This document shows, piece by piece, positions 43,679 through 52,864 of a DNA stretch of 64,000 nt. The stretch is taken from NCBI RefSeq assembly GCF_036227565.1, contig NZ_CP109460.1:1612001-1676000 (forward strand), read 5' to 3'. Below the pieces are notes generated by a model. The model saw only the letters and a program-made list of their open reading frames with translations, was not told where the DNA came from and searched no databases. Made by a program: the position numbers and the translations under genes. Each line of letters begins with the position of its first letter. Position 1 is the stretch's first letter. The DNA comes from Streptomyces sp. NBC_01454. Lineage in GTDB: Bacteria > Actinomycetota > Actinomycetes > Streptomycetales > Streptomycetaceae.

Positions 43679-44359
43679 ATGAACTCCACCAGCACCGTCC
43701 GCACCGTTCGTAGCCGCACCCTGCGCGTGGCCGCCGCGACCCTGACCGCGGCCGCAGCCCTGGCCCTGACCGCCTGCTCCGGCGCGGACGCCGCCGGCGC
43801 GAAGTCGGCGGGCCACACGAGCACGAACTCGGCCGCCGCCGAGTCCACCGCCTCGGGCTGGTCCGGGCTGCAGAGCTCCGACGCCAAGGCGGACGTCACG
43901 GGCAAGCAGTCGGGCAGCGCGCACGCCGCCGCGGCCAGGGCGGCGTCGCCGGTCCGTACCCAGCGTCTGGCGGACGGCGTGAGCAAGGCCGAGATCTACA
44001 AGCTCGGTGACCAGCACTACCGTGCCAAGATCGTCGCCCGTGGTGCGGTCCTGGCCACGCTGGAGACGAAGGGGCACGACGACGGGCTCGACGCCAACGA
44101 CATGTTCGTCACGCTCACACTGGACGGCCAGGTGCACTCCTGGATGGGCGGCGGACACCAGGGACCGGGCACCTTCACGCTCGCGGGCGGCTGGACCGCC
44201 AAGGTCACCAAGCTCGGTGAGCTGCGCTACCGCGCACAGATCATCGGCCACGACGGCGTCGCCGCCACGCTGGAGACCCACCAGCACGACGTCGGCCTCG
44301 ACGCCAACGGCATCTACATCGTGCTCAGCAACGGCGGCATCATCAGCGCCCACGCGTAA
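43679..44359 (+). CDS. lipoprotein with two tandem repeats
   Basis: The 226-aa protein has a lipobox (ALALTAC-S, cysteine about 33) and a low-complexity Ala/Ser linker. Two about 50-residue repeats follow: KLGDQHYRAKIVARGAVLAT...GHDDGLDANDMF and KLGELRYRAQIIGHDGVAAT...QHDVGLDANGIY. The repeats are beta-rich and share the LDAN motif, suggesting a ligand- or wall-binding module. ATG 43679 follows GGGGGA. No known family is recognised. Confidence 0.75.
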   Translation: MNSTSTVRTVRSRTLRVAAATLTAAAALALTACSGADAAGAKSAGHTSTNSAAAESTASGWSGLQSSDAKADVTGKQSGSAHAAAARAASPVRTQRLADGVSKAEIYKLGDQHYRAKIVARGAVLATLETKGHDDGLDANDMFVTLTLDGQVHSWMGGGHQGPGTFTLAGGWTAKVTKLGELRYRAQIIGHDGVAATLETHQHDVGLDANGIYIVLSNGGIISAHA

Positions 44360-44482
44360 CAGCCCACCCGGCCACATTCGTCAGCCCCATCGGCTGACCA
44401 CCTCGGTACCGCCCTGGACATGGGGCAAGAACATCTCTGAGCAGGACCAGCTCGGAAAAGCAAGGAAAGCAAGGAAAGCCGT

Positions 44483-44515
44483 CCGCTGCCCCGGTGTGAC
44501 ACACCGGGGCAGCGG
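44483..44515 (+). terminator. terminator after the lipoprotein gene
   Basis: A perfect 15-bp stem (44483-44497 with 44501-44515) with a 3-nt loop is followed by gcttt. Confidence 0.8.
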
Positions 44516-44767
44516 GCTTTGCGCTTCACGGTTCGTCATGTCGACGTGCCTTCGGCTTCGGCTTCGGAATTCCTGTCGTGATCGATCGGGGAACCGTTCA
44601 GCAACTGCCCGTCCGATGCCCCCGCGATGTCCTCGACTTCTTCGACACCGTTGAACGGTGCTTGCGTGCCAGGGTCTTGAGACCCTCGGCGGGCCCTGCA
44701 CCGAAGGGATGGCGCCCCAGTGCCGCGGAGGCGACGACAAGTCCCCAGGCGCGGTTTCAGATCGTGG

Positions 44768-44878
44768 TGAACCGATCCCGGCGGCGTGAATTGCCTCCAC
44801 CGCTCGGTCGCGGAGAGTCTCTCTGGTCGAGTGGTCCGTGCTGCCAGGGGCGGGAGTCGCGGCTCCGGCAGCAGTGAC
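44768..44878 (-). pseudogene. N-terminal remnant of a TetR-family gene
   Basis: Thirty-seven codons read STRETLRDRAVEAIHAAGIG near their end, the first helix of a TetR domain. The frame then loses similarity. Where a start codon is expected there is GTC, after a good AAGGAG. A 6-5-6 palindrome (44893-44909) lies just upstream, as for an autoregulated TetR gene. Confidence 0.45.
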
Positions 44879-44892
44879 CAGGCAGCTCCTTA

Positions 44893-44909
44893 CCTGACGG
44901 ACAGTCAGG
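44893..44909. promoter_or_regulatory. palindrome CCTGAC-N5-GTCAGG
   Basis: This perfect 6-5-6 inverted repeat is typical of TetR operators and lies 15 bp upstream of the TetR-like remnant. It may still be bound by a related regulator. Confidence 0.45.
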
Positions 44910-45143
44910 CCAGATCTGCAGAACCGCCCCGAGGGCCCCGCTTCAGTGGTGTGTGCCGTGTCACGCACCTTAAAGGCCGCCTAAGTTGCCTGCATCACAG
45001 CGGAAATGTCCCTTTAGTGTCCATGCTCGCAACGGATAACGGATCCCGAAGTGGACCCATCGGCAACCTCGTGGGCGCGAAGCCCAAAGTGACGCATGAC
45101 ACAGCACTCGCGACACCCCTCCCCCCTTGGAAGGCGCCCCATT

Positions 45144-46325
45144 ATGTCCGCTTACCTCTGCCCTCCTGCCGTGATACACGGCGAGCACACCGTGGAGACC
45201 AGCCAGATCGTGACGGAGGTGCGCGACCGGCATCCGCACGCGGCGTGGGCGCCGCGGATCGACGGCATCGCGGCCGGCACGGGCATCGAGACACGCGGGT
45301 GGATGCTGCCGCTGGAGGCCGCCGTCGCGCCCGGCAACGGCGGCCTGCGGGCTGTCGGCATCGAGTCGGCGCAAGAGGCGTTGGCACGCGACGGGTTCAC
45401 CCAGCAGGACGTGGACCGCGCGATCGCCGCACTTGAGGCGATACCCGCGCCGCAGACCGTCCAGGAGCGCACCGCGCCGGCCTGGGAGGCCGTGCAGTCC
45501 TACGGAGAGCGTGCGGCGCGCGGGGCCCTGCAGATCGCCGGGCTGGACGCCGCAGACATCGACTGCCTCATCACCAGCCACTCCACCACCCCGGCGCTGC
45601 CGGGGCTGGACATCACCCTGGCCAACAAGCTTCCGCTCCGCAACGACGTGATGCTGCTGCCGGCCACGCAGTGGGCCTGTATAGCGGGGACCCGCTCCCT
45701 GGCACTGGCGGCGGATCTCGTGGCCGCGGACCCCGACCGGGTGGTCCTGGTCGTGATCGCGGAGGCGCTGAGCACGACCTACCAGCCCGCGGACGACACT
45801 CTCGAGTCCCTGATCGTCCGGTTGCTGTTTGCTGACACCGCGGTCGCCGCGGTGGTCACGGGCCGCCCGAGGCGCGAGTCGGTACTGCGGCTGGACACCG
45901 CCTGGCACCACACCCTGCCCGGCACCCAGGACCTGCACCGCCTGGATACACGGGCGGACGGCACCCACTTCGTGATGGACCGGCGCGGGCCGCGCGCCGT
46001 ACAGGCGACGGTCACCGCGATGTGGGAGTGGCTGCGCGTCAAATACCAGGACGACCCCGACTCCTGGCACCCCGACGTGCTGCTGGCGCACCCCGGCGGG
46101 ACCCGGGTGCTGGACTATATGGAGCAGACGATGCCCGACGCGTGGCCGTCGGGACTGCTGGACTACAGCCGGGACAGCTACACCAGCGGCAACCGCGGAG
46201 GCGCCGCCGTGTTCGACATCCTGCGGCGGGCACACGACGCCGGGCAGAAGCCGGGCAATCGCGCCGTCCTGTACGCGGCGGCACCGGGCCTCACCGCCAC
46301 CGCCCTGGAAGGGAAGTGGCTTTAG
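45144..46325 (+). CDS. type III polyketide synthase (chalcone synthase-like)
   Basis: A 393-aa thiolase-fold synthase. The catalytic triad is readable: cysteine in PATQWACIAGTRSLAL (C179), histidine in LLAHPGGTRVLD and asparagine in YTSGNRGGAAV. The C-terminal loop reads AAAPGLTAT where GFGPG is usual. About 30 extra residues (around AVAPGNGGLRAVGIESAQEA) precede the core, which puts the cysteine later than in RppA or Gcs. The starter and product are unknown. ATG 45144 follows GGAAGG. No tailoring oxygenase or methyltransferase is adjacent. Confidence 0.85.
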   Translation: MSAYLCPPAVIHGEHTVETSQIVTEVRDRHPHAAWAPRIDGIAAGTGIETRGWMLPLEAAVAPGNGGLRAVGIESAQEALARDGFTQQDVDRAIAALEAIPAPQTVQERTAPAWEAVQSYGERAARGALQIAGLDAADIDCLITSHSTTPALPGLDITLANKLPLRNDVMLLPATQWACIAGTRSLALAADLVAADPDRVVLVVIAEALSTTYQPADDTLESLIVRLLFADTAVAAVVTGRPRRESVLRLDTAWHHTLPGTQDLHRLDTRADGTHFVMDRRGPRAVQATVTAMWEWLRVKYQDDPDSWHPDVLLAHPGGTRVLDYMEQTMPDAWPSGLLDYSRDSYTSGNRGGAAVFDILRRAHDAGQKPGNRAVLYAAAPGLTATALEGKWL

Positions 46326-46380
46326 GGCAAGCCCTCGCCGCGCTCCCGTACGCCGGCCGCGCCCCCGCCCCTCAGCCGCG

Positions 46381-48543
46381 TCACCTCGCGACTTCCCCCC
46401 AGACCACCTTGCCGGTGTCCGTCCACCGCACCCCCCACCGGGTGGTGAGCCTGTGCACGACGTGCAGGCCACGACCGCCGTCGTCGAGGAGACCGCCCCG
46501 GCGCAGACGTGGCCTGCCGTTGCCGGTGTCGCCCACCTCGCACAGCAGGCCGTGACCGGCCCTGATCAGCCGTACCGTGAGGGGACCGGTGGCGAAGCAC
46601 ACCGCATTCGTGACCAGCTCGCTGACCAGCAGCAGCACGCTGTCCCGGGTGTCGTCCCTGGTGCGCCATTGCCGCAGCAGCGCGGAGACCTGCGCGCGGG
46701 CACGGGCGGGGGCGTCGTCGCGGGCGGGTAGCCGCCAGGTCGCGGTGTCCCCCGTGCGGTAGCCGATCATCCGCGCGAGCAGCAGGGTCACATCGTCGCG
46801 CTGGCGCACGGGTGCCAGCGCGGAGACGACGTGCCGTGCGGCCTGCTGCAAAGCGTCCCAGGGGTGCACCCTGGACACGGCGTCCGCCAGCCTGCCGATG
46901 CCCTCGTCGATCGACACGGCCGGATCCTCCACCAGGCCGTCGGTGTACAGGGCGAGCAGGGAGCCCGCGGGTGCGCCGAACGTGTGCACCTCGAACGGCT
47001 CCCGCAGCGCGAACTCGGCGCCCAGGCCGGGGTGAGGGCGGACCGTGAGCGGGCCCGCGTGCCCGTCCGGGGAGACCAGGACCGGGGGGAGGTGGCCGGC
47101 GCTGGACAGCGCCATATGGTGGCTGACCGGGTCGTAGAGGGCGATGCAGCAGGTCGACCCGAGGGCGCTGTAGCCGGCCGCCAGCCCGGACTCCGCTTCG
47201 TCCATCAGCGTCACGGTTTCGTCCAGGTGCTCCAGTACCTCGTCGGGCGCGAGCCCCGCGGACAGCAGCGCGCGGGCCTCCATGCTCAGCTGACCCATGG
47301 TTGCCGCGGCTCCCAGGCCGTGCCCGACGACGTCGCCGACCACCAGCGCGGTACGGCCGTCCGGCAGCGGAAAGCTGTTCACCCAGTCGCCGCCGACGCC
47401 CGCGCTGTCGGGCGTGGCGGGCCGGTAGATGCTGGCGATGTCGATGGTGTCGCCGCCGGTCCGGGGCAGCAGCCGACGCTGCAACGCCAGCACCTGCGTG
47501 TGCTCGCGCTGGTGCTGACGGGCCAGGTCGACATGGTGGGCGGTCCTGGCCACCAGTTCCTGCAGGTCGAACAGCTCGCTGTCGCGGAAGGGGCAGTCCG
47601 CCCGCCGCCAGACCTCCGCCACGCCCAGCACGACGGGCGGCGCGCGGTCCAAGACCAGCGGTATGCATGCCACACCCGCCGACCGGTCGCCGGGCACCAG
47701 GGCACGCATCACGCGCGGACCGCCGAGTACCCGCTCGACCGCCTCCCGGTCGGGTATGACGATGGCCTGCGGGGCGTCGTCCCGCCATACCGCCTGCGCC
47801 AGCAGGCGACTCGCGTCGCTGGGAAGATCGTCGCCCGGGGTCACGTAGCCCTCGGGCCACGCCCGGTCCGGCACCAGGGCCGCCCGCCGTAGCCGGATGC
47901 GCCCCTGCCCCTGCCCGGTGACGCCCTCGCCCGTCCACACGGCAAAGTCAAGGTCAACGGCGGCCACGTCTCCCCAAGCCAGCAGGGACTGCGCCAGCGA
48001 CTGCGCGGTGTCGCCGATGTCCAGCGAGGTGCCGATCGCGGTCTCGGCGGCGTACAGGTGCAGCCTCCTGGCCATGGCGATCACGGAGACGGTCAAACCC
48101 TCCTGAGGCGCCGCGGCGGGCAGGATGCTCATCGAGGCCACCAGCTCCGACCCGTCGCCGCGCCGCAGCCGCTGGATCCGGGCGACGTGCGCCTCACCGG
48201 ACTCCAGGACCTGCTGCAACCGCCGGGTGACCGTCGGTACGTCTCCGGGGGGCAGCAGATCGACGAAGGGACTCCCGGTCACGGCGTCCAGACCCGCGAA
48301 TACGGGGGCGTCCAGATTGCAGCGGGTGATTCTCAGATCCCTGTCCAGGTTGACCGCGCCGAGGATCTGATCCTGACGGCTGACTGCCGGGTCGTCGGGT
48401 ACGCGTCGGCGGGTGGTGCGGTCGCCCTGCGCGGGGGCAGGCCCGGCGGCCGCGGCCGCTCCGCCGCGTGGGATGTAGCGCCCCAGGGCGCCGCTGACCA
48501 GGTCGAACGACGAAGAGGACGAGGGCGAGGGTGTGGAGTCCAT
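46381..48543 (-). CDS. PAS/GAF/SpoIIE phosphatase with HATPase domain
   Basis: The 720-aa signalling protein has a PAS domain (about 55-155), a GAF domain (about 165-345), an SpoIIE/PP2C phosphatase (about 365-590, metal residues in GVGGDWV, VVGDVVGHGLG, LYTDGLVE and RQRDDVTLLL) and a C-terminal anti-sigma-type HATPase (about 605-718, N box LLVSELVTNAV, EVGDTG, GGRGLHVVHRL). Such proteins switch partner anti-sigma antagonists through both kinase and phosphatase ends. No antagonist or sigma gene is adjacent. Convergent with the polyketide synthase. Confidence 0.92.
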   Translation of the reverse strand: MDSTPSPSSSSSFDLVSGALGRYIPRGGAAAAAGPAPAQGDRTTRRRVPDDPAVSRQDQILGAVNLDRDLRITRCNLDAPVFAGLDAVTGSPFVDLLPPGDVPTVTRRLQQVLESGEAHVARIQRLRRGDGSELVASMSILPAAAPQEGLTVSVIAMARRLHLYAAETAIGTSLDIGDTAQSLAQSLLAWGDVAAVDLDFAVWTGEGVTGQGQGRIRLRRAALVPDRAWPEGYVTPGDDLPSDASRLLAQAVWRDDAPQAIVIPDREAVERVLGGPRVMRALVPGDRSAGVACIPLVLDRAPPVVLGVAEVWRRADCPFRDSELFDLQELVARTAHHVDLARQHQREHTQVLALQRRLLPRTGGDTIDIASIYRPATPDSAGVGGDWVNSFPLPDGRTALVVGDVVGHGLGAAATMGQLSMEARALLSAGLAPDEVLEHLDETVTLMDEAESGLAAGYSALGSTCCIALYDPVSHHMALSSAGHLPPVLVSPDGHAGPLTVRPHPGLGAEFALREPFEVHTFGAPAGSLLALYTDGLVEDPAVSIDEGIGRLADAVSRVHPWDALQQAARHVVSALAPVRQRDDVTLLLARMIGYRTGDTATWRLPARDDAPARARAQVSALLRQWRTRDDTRDSVLLLVSELVTNAVCFATGPLTVRLIRAGHGLLCEVGDTGNGRPRLRRGGLLDDGGRGLHVVHRLTTRWGVRWTDTGKVVWGEVAR

Positions 48544-49261
48544 GCGGCTCTCTCAGCAATCCCCGGCGCAGCGCCGGGGTCGTACTCGGACCCGTGCGAC
48601 GGGGCCCCGAGATCCCTGACCGCACACTTCATTGAATAACACCGGGGGTCGCTTCGCCCACGCCGGCGAATCGCGCGCGGTGAACGCGGACAGTGAGGGA
48701 CATGCCACGGTCGGTGGGGCCGTGCTCACTTTGCCGGGGCCGTCGCCCGCCGGCCTGCGACGACGCCGCAGGGCCACGGCGCCGGCACCGTCGACTCTGA
48801 TGAGGCCCCCGCACGTACCGCTGTGCCGGGCGATCGGTGCCATGCCGTGGTGATCTACCCGACGCAGCCCGCGCGCCGCCCCGGCACGTCCGCCTGATGC
48901 GCTGAGCTGGACCGAGGGCAGGGCGAGACGGTAACGGCGCGGACGTTCCATGTTCCCGCCCGCTCGGAGCAGGAACGCTGTCTTCATCCCGCAGACGCGG
49001 GTGCCCAGGGCGGAAAAAGCATCCTGAAGATCATCGAGGACGGCCTCCAAGCCCACGACGGCTTCGCTGTTCGGACCGCTCACCGAAGCAGCATTGCGCC
49101 GCACCGCTGAGGCCGTGCGGCGGCTCGGCCGGCTTCAAGAAGATCCGGCCACACTGACGGACGCCCAGCCGCGCAATGAGGTGCGTCGCGTCGGCGGCCT
49201 TCGAAAGCTGACCCAGTGCTCGACTGCGAACGTGGAGCCCCGCCGCGTCAGTTGATGTTGA
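48544..49261. other. 718-bp non-coding strip
   Basis: I find no gene on either strand; the open frames lack starts with ribosome binding sites and have no recognisable motifs. It leads into the istB remnant and is probably decayed mobile or accessory DNA. Confidence 0.45.
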
Positions 49262-49395
49262 TCATTCCCCGGTGGTGGCCGCGGGAACCCGTCCGAGGCC
49301 GCGGCCGCGCATGCGGTAGCTGTCCCCTTTGACGGAGATCACTTCGGCGTGGTGGACGAGGCGGTCGAGGATGAGCGGGGCTTCTCGATGACATG
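49262..49395 (-). pseudogene. istB: C-terminal remnant of IS21-family istB
   Basis: About 44 codons read PLILDRLVHHAEVISVKGDS then YRMRGRG and a stop. This is the conserved C-terminus of the IstB ATPase helper of IS21 elements. Its P-loop part and istA are absent. It marks an old insertion next to the biosynthetic cluster. Confidence 0.7.
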
Positions 49396-49546
49396 TGTGC
49401 CGCTGGAATGCCGCGGCGGTGACCTCGTGTCGTCATCAGCCCTGGAGGGCGTTGGCCAATGGACGTCTCACGGACAGCCCGACCGGTGCCACCCCCGCAC
49501 GTCGCGGCGGACGGGTCCTGCCGCCCTGTGGGGGGGCGCTACTTCC

Positions 49547-49726
49547 TCATCGGCCATCCCACCATCGCCCGCGCCCGCGAGCGCTCCGGAGCACCGCCCG
49601 GAACTGCCAGTACCCCCGTACCTCACGGGCCAGTCGCCACTCGCTCGTCCCTGGCGCCGGAGGAGTCGGGTTGCCGAGAGTACGGGCTCGGTATGCGTCG
49701 AGCAGATACTCCTGGATCACGCTCAT
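49547..49726 (-). CDS. 59-aa protein of unknown function
   Basis: ATG 49726 is preceded by AAGGAGG at 8 nt and opens 59 codons (MSVIQEYLLDAYRARTLGNP...EWRLAREVRGYWQFRAVL...RWWDGR). The coding pattern is good, with amphipathic helices rich in Arg and Trp. It reads like small Streptomyces proteins of unknown role. It lies 105 bp downstream of the MFS gene on the same strand. Confidence 0.55.
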   Translation of the reverse strand: MSVIQEYLLDAYRARTLGNPTPPAPGTSEWRLAREVRGYWQFRAVLRSARGRGRWWDGR

Positions 49727-49831
49727 GTCGAAGTCCTCCTTCTTGGGTGATGTTTCCGTGCGGTCCTGGTAGTTGCCGGGAGGGAGCCGTTCCGAACCGG
49801 CCGTGTCAGGAATCCGCTGCCAGGATGGTTC

Positions 49832-51079
49832 TCAGGGCGCATCAAGAGAGCTTGCGCTGCGCCTGAGCAGTGAGTAGCCGAACAGCAGGATGAACCCCAG
49901 GGCGAGGCATCCACCCCAGAGGGCGCCGTGTCCAACGCCGGAGTAGACGGCGGTGCCCAGGAGCGGTCCGGTCAGCGTGGAACCCGAACGGGCGAGGGTG
50001 AAGGCTCCCTGATACTTGCCCTGTGCCCCGGCAGGTGCGGCTTGCGCCACGATCGCTTGCGGCACACCGGCCATGGATGCCTCGCCGAAGGACCACGCAA
50101 CGACGGTCAGGGCGAAGGTGAGAGGCGTGTTCGCCAGCCCGGTGAGCGAGAGACCGCAGCACAGCAGGAACGCGGCGCCTCCCATCACCAGGTACGGGTT
50201 GTACCGCTCCAGCCGCGCCGCGATCCAGGGCTGGAAGAGCACGATGACGACGCCGTTCACCGCGATCACCTCGCCGTAGACCGAGGCCGGGAGCCCCGCA
50301 TCCCGGATGGACAGCGGAAGAGTGACGTACGCCTGCTCATAGACGGTTGCGTACACCAGAACCAGAGCGAGCAGGGCAAGCATGAAGCGATTCCGAAGAA
50401 CGGCTCCGTATCCGATGGAAGAGTCAGACTCCTCCTTCTTCACCGCCACGTCGCGCGGGACGAAGAAAAACATGATGACGGCGAAAATGGCGCATGTTCC
50501 CGCGTCCACCGCGAACAGGAGAGTATATCCCGCAGCTGCCAGAAATCCTCCGAGCGCAGAGGCTGCGGAGAAGCCGAGGTTGATCGCCCAGAAGATCAAT
50601 CCGTAGGCCCGCGCCCGCTTTTCGGCGGGGATGATGTCAGCGATCAGGGCTGCGGAAGCAGGCCGGTAGATGTCTGCCGCGACGCCCGCCAGGAACGCCG
50701 TGATGAGCAGGCTCGTCCAGCTGCGGGCGCACCCCAGCGCCGCCAGCGTCAAGGCTGCCAGCAGCATGCCCCCGACCATGGTGTTGCGTCGCCCCAGGCG
50801 GTCGGCGGCCCATCCGCCGAGCAGAGGACCGATGAGCACGCCGGCGCCCCAGGTCGCCGCGATGACACCTGCCTGCTGTTCCGTCAGGTGCCGCACATTC
50901 GTCAGGTAAAGGAGCAGGAACGGCTGTACAAACGTACCGAGTCGATTGACGAGGATGCCCGACCACTGGAGCCAGAATTGCTTCGGAAAGCCTCTGAACA
51001 TTGCCGCCACGCGGCCCGAGGCCCCCACGGCCTCCTCGGCGACCACGGTTCGTTCGTCTGTGTCCGGGCGTGTCTTCAA
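49832..51079 (-). CDS. MFS transporter (probable exporter)
   Basis: A 415-aa major facilitator with 12 predicted membrane segments. The motif-A loop GGWADRLGRRNTMVGG-type is at about 88-104 and RPASAALIADIIPAEKRARA follows segment 4, as in drug and metabolite exporters. A charged loop (VPRDVAVKKEESDSS) separates the halves. TTG 51079 follows AAAGGGG; M27 is an alternative start. It is last in the co-directional run of biosynthetic genes, 42 bp after the ABC permease, so product export or self-protection is the likely job. Confidence 0.85.
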   Translation of the reverse strand: MKTRPDTDERTVVAEEAVGASGRVAAMFRGFPKQFWLQWSGILVNRLGTFVQPFLLLYLTNVRHLTEQQAGVIAATWGAGVLIGPLLGGWAADRLGRRNTMVGGMLLAALTLAALGCARSWTSLLITAFLAGVAADIYRPASAALIADIIPAEKRARAYGLIFWAINLGFSAASALGGFLAAAGYTLLFAVDAGTCAIFAVIMFFFVPRDVAVKKEESDSSIGYGAVLRNRFMLALLALVLVYATVYEQAYVTLPLSIRDAGLPASVYGEVIAVNGVVIVLFQPWIAARLERYNPYLVMGGAAFLLCCGLSLTGLANTPLTFALTVVAWSFGEASMAGVPQAIVAQAAPAGAQGKYQGAFTLARSGSTLTGPLLGTAVYSGVGHGALWGGCLALGFILLFGYSLLRRSASSLDAP

Positions 51080-51121
51080 CGCCTTGCCCCTTTCTCTGGT
51101 GAAGGACGAATGAGCGGACGG

Positions 51122-52048
51122 TTAGCTGGGGCCGACGTCCGGGAGCAGCCCGCGGCGGCACAGCACGCGGCGCTCGATCGGGGCGAATATCAGCAGCTCG
51201 ACGCCCATGCCGACGGCCAGGATGAGCACGATCGCAGCGAGCACCAGCGACATATCGGAATTGGTCCGGCCCTGGTCCAGGAGCTGGCCGAGGCCCGTAC
51301 CCAGATCGGGCGAGGTGGCAATGAGTTCGGCGGCCATCAGCGACCGCCATGAGAAGGCCCAGCCCTGTTTGAGCCCAGCGAGGTAGCCAGGCAGCGCAGC
51401 CGGCAGCAGCACATGGCGCACGCCTCTGAGCCCGTTGGCGCCAATCGTGCGGCCCACGCGCACGAACAGCGGTGGAACCTGCGACAGGCCGGAGGCCAGC
51501 CCGTTGGCAATCGATGGCACAGCCCCCAGCAGGACCACCGTGTAGACGGCGGTGTCGGTGATGCCGAACCAGATGATCGCAGCGGGCACCCAGGCCACCG
51601 ATGGCAGAGACTGCAGGCTCGACAGGATCGGCCCGATAGCCGCGCGCAGTAGCCGGAACCGCGCGACCAACAGGCCCAGCGGCGTCCCGATCACGAGAGA
51701 GGCGGCGAAGCCCAGGGCGCCGCGCGAGACACTCACCCACACGTAGGAGAGGAGGGTGCCCTCCAGCCATTTCTGCCGCAAGGCGCGGCCCACGTCCGAC
51801 GGACTCGGCAGCTGGTAGTGCGGCTTCACCTCGCAGTGGAAGGCAAGCTGCCATGACGCCAGCACGATCAGGATCGCGATGGCCGGCGGCAGAGCCTTGG
51901 ACAGCAGCGTGCGTAGTCCCAGAGGACGGCCCACCGCATAGGGCTCCATCGCGTCCAGCCCCGCCTCCAGCCCCGCCTCCAGGTCGGCGGTCTCGTCGCG
52001 GTGCGCCGCGGTAGCCCCTGAGCGCGGGACGGCATCAGTGCTGGGCAT
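51122..52048 (-). CDS. ssuC-like: SsuC-type ABC transporter permease
   Basis: A 308-aa inner-membrane permease with six segments. The EAA loop is RVGRTIGANGLRGVRHVLLP followed by AALPGYLAGLKQGWAFSW, as in sulfonate/nitrate/taurine (SsuC/TauC) importers. ATG 52048 overlaps the ATPase gene by 14 nt. With the next two genes it forms a complete importer of the type that accompanies Streptomyces sulfate-assimilation operons. Confidence 0.87.
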   Translation of the reverse strand: MPSTDAVPRSGATAAHRDETADLEAGLEAGLDAMEPYAVGRPLGLRTLLSKALPPAIAILIVLASWQLAFHCEVKPHYQLPSPSDVGRALRQKWLEGTLLSYVWVSVSRGALGFAASLVIGTPLGLLVARFRLLRAAIGPILSSLQSLPSVAWVPAAIIWFGITDTAVYTVVLLGAVPSIANGLASGLSQVPPLFVRVGRTIGANGLRGVRHVLLPAALPGYLAGLKQGWAFSWRSLMAAELIATSPDLGTGLGQLLDQGRTNSDMSLVLAAIVLILAVGMGVELLIFAPIERRVLCRRGLLPDVGPS

Positions 52049-52829
52049 GGCGGCGGATCTCCCCACAGAGCTGTTCGGTGATCTCCACGGCGAGCCGGGA
52101 GACGGCGGCGTCCTCGATACGACGGGGCTGGGGAATATCAACAATCCACTGGTGTGCGATGCGTCCGGGGTGCGAGGACAGCAGCACGATGCGCTGACCG
52201 AGCCGTATCGCCTCACGGACGTTATGGGTGACGAAGACGACCGACAGGTTCGTCTCCCCCCAGATGCAGGTCAACTCGTCGTGCAGCACATCACGGGTGA
52301 TGGCGTCCAGCGCGGCGAACGGCTCGTCCATGAGGAGCAGTTCACTGTTCTGCGCGAGCGCCCGGGCGAGCGCGACCCGCTGCCGCATGCCACCGGAGAG
52401 CTCATGCACCCGTTTCCCATGCGTGCCCTTGAGGCGGACGAGCTCCAGCAGGCGCTGGGCTTCGTCACGGCGGTCTGCGCGCGGCATTCCGCGCAACTGC
52501 AGAACCAGTTCGATGTTCCTGCCGACGGTGAGCCAGGGGAACAACCCGTGCTCCTGGAACATCAGGGCGGCCCGGCTGCCTGGCACATGGAGGCTCCCAG
52601 CCGTGGGCCGATCCAAACCGGCGAGGAGGTTGAGCAAGGTGGACTTGCCGCAGCCGGAGGCACCCAGGAGGCAGACGAACTCGCCCGGCGCGACATCGAC
52701 CGTGATGTCGTCCAGTACGAGCTCCTGCGCGCCGGGGCGACCGAAAGACTTCGAGACATGGCGAAGACGCGCTGCGTAGGCATCCGCGCCGGTCGCGGTG
52801 GCCTGCGGGGGCATCGTGGAGGTCGTCAT
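52035..52829 (-). CDS. ssuB-like: SsuB-type ABC transporter ATPase
   Basis: A 264-aa ABC ATPase. Walker A is GASGCGKST, the signature LSGGMRQRVALARAL, Walker B LLLMDEPFAALD and the H-loop VTHNVREA. ATG 52829 follows AGGA; GTG 52838 is an alternative start. It belongs to the sulfonate/nitrate/taurine subfamily and pairs with the adjacent permease and binding protein. Confidence 0.92.
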   Translation of the reverse strand: MTTSTMPPQATATGADAYAARLRHVSKSFGRPGAQELVLDDITVDVAPGEFVCLLGASGCGKSTLLNLLAGLDRPTAGSLHVPGSRAALMFQEHGLFPWLTVGRNIELVLQLRGMPRADRRDEAQRLLELVRLKGTHGKRVHELSGGMRQRVALARALAQNSELLLMDEPFAALDAITRDVLHDELTCIWGETNLSVVFVTHNVREAIRLGQRIVLLSSHPGRIAHQWIVDIPQPRRIEDAAVSRLAVEITEQLCGEIRRHAQH

Positions 52830-52864
52830 GGGTGTCACTTCCTGGAGAGCGTGCGGTGGCGCGA

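Larger units (their letters stand above)
44360..45143. other. 784-bp strip of gene remnants
   Basis: No intact gene is present. It holds a terminator (44483-44515), a TetR-like remnant with its palindrome (44768-44909), and on the minus strand a short stretch LKTLARKHRSTVSK near 44638-44690 that faintly resembles group II intron maturase C-termini. Confidence 0.5.

Noticed and set aside
44381..44968. 195-codon minus-strand frame
   Set aside because: Only the TetR-like first 37 codons after 44878 look protein-like; the rest covers a terminator and has no motif.
48553..49104. 183-codon minus-strand frame upstream of the SpoIIE gene
   Set aside because: No start with a ribosome binding site, low-complexity content and no domain.
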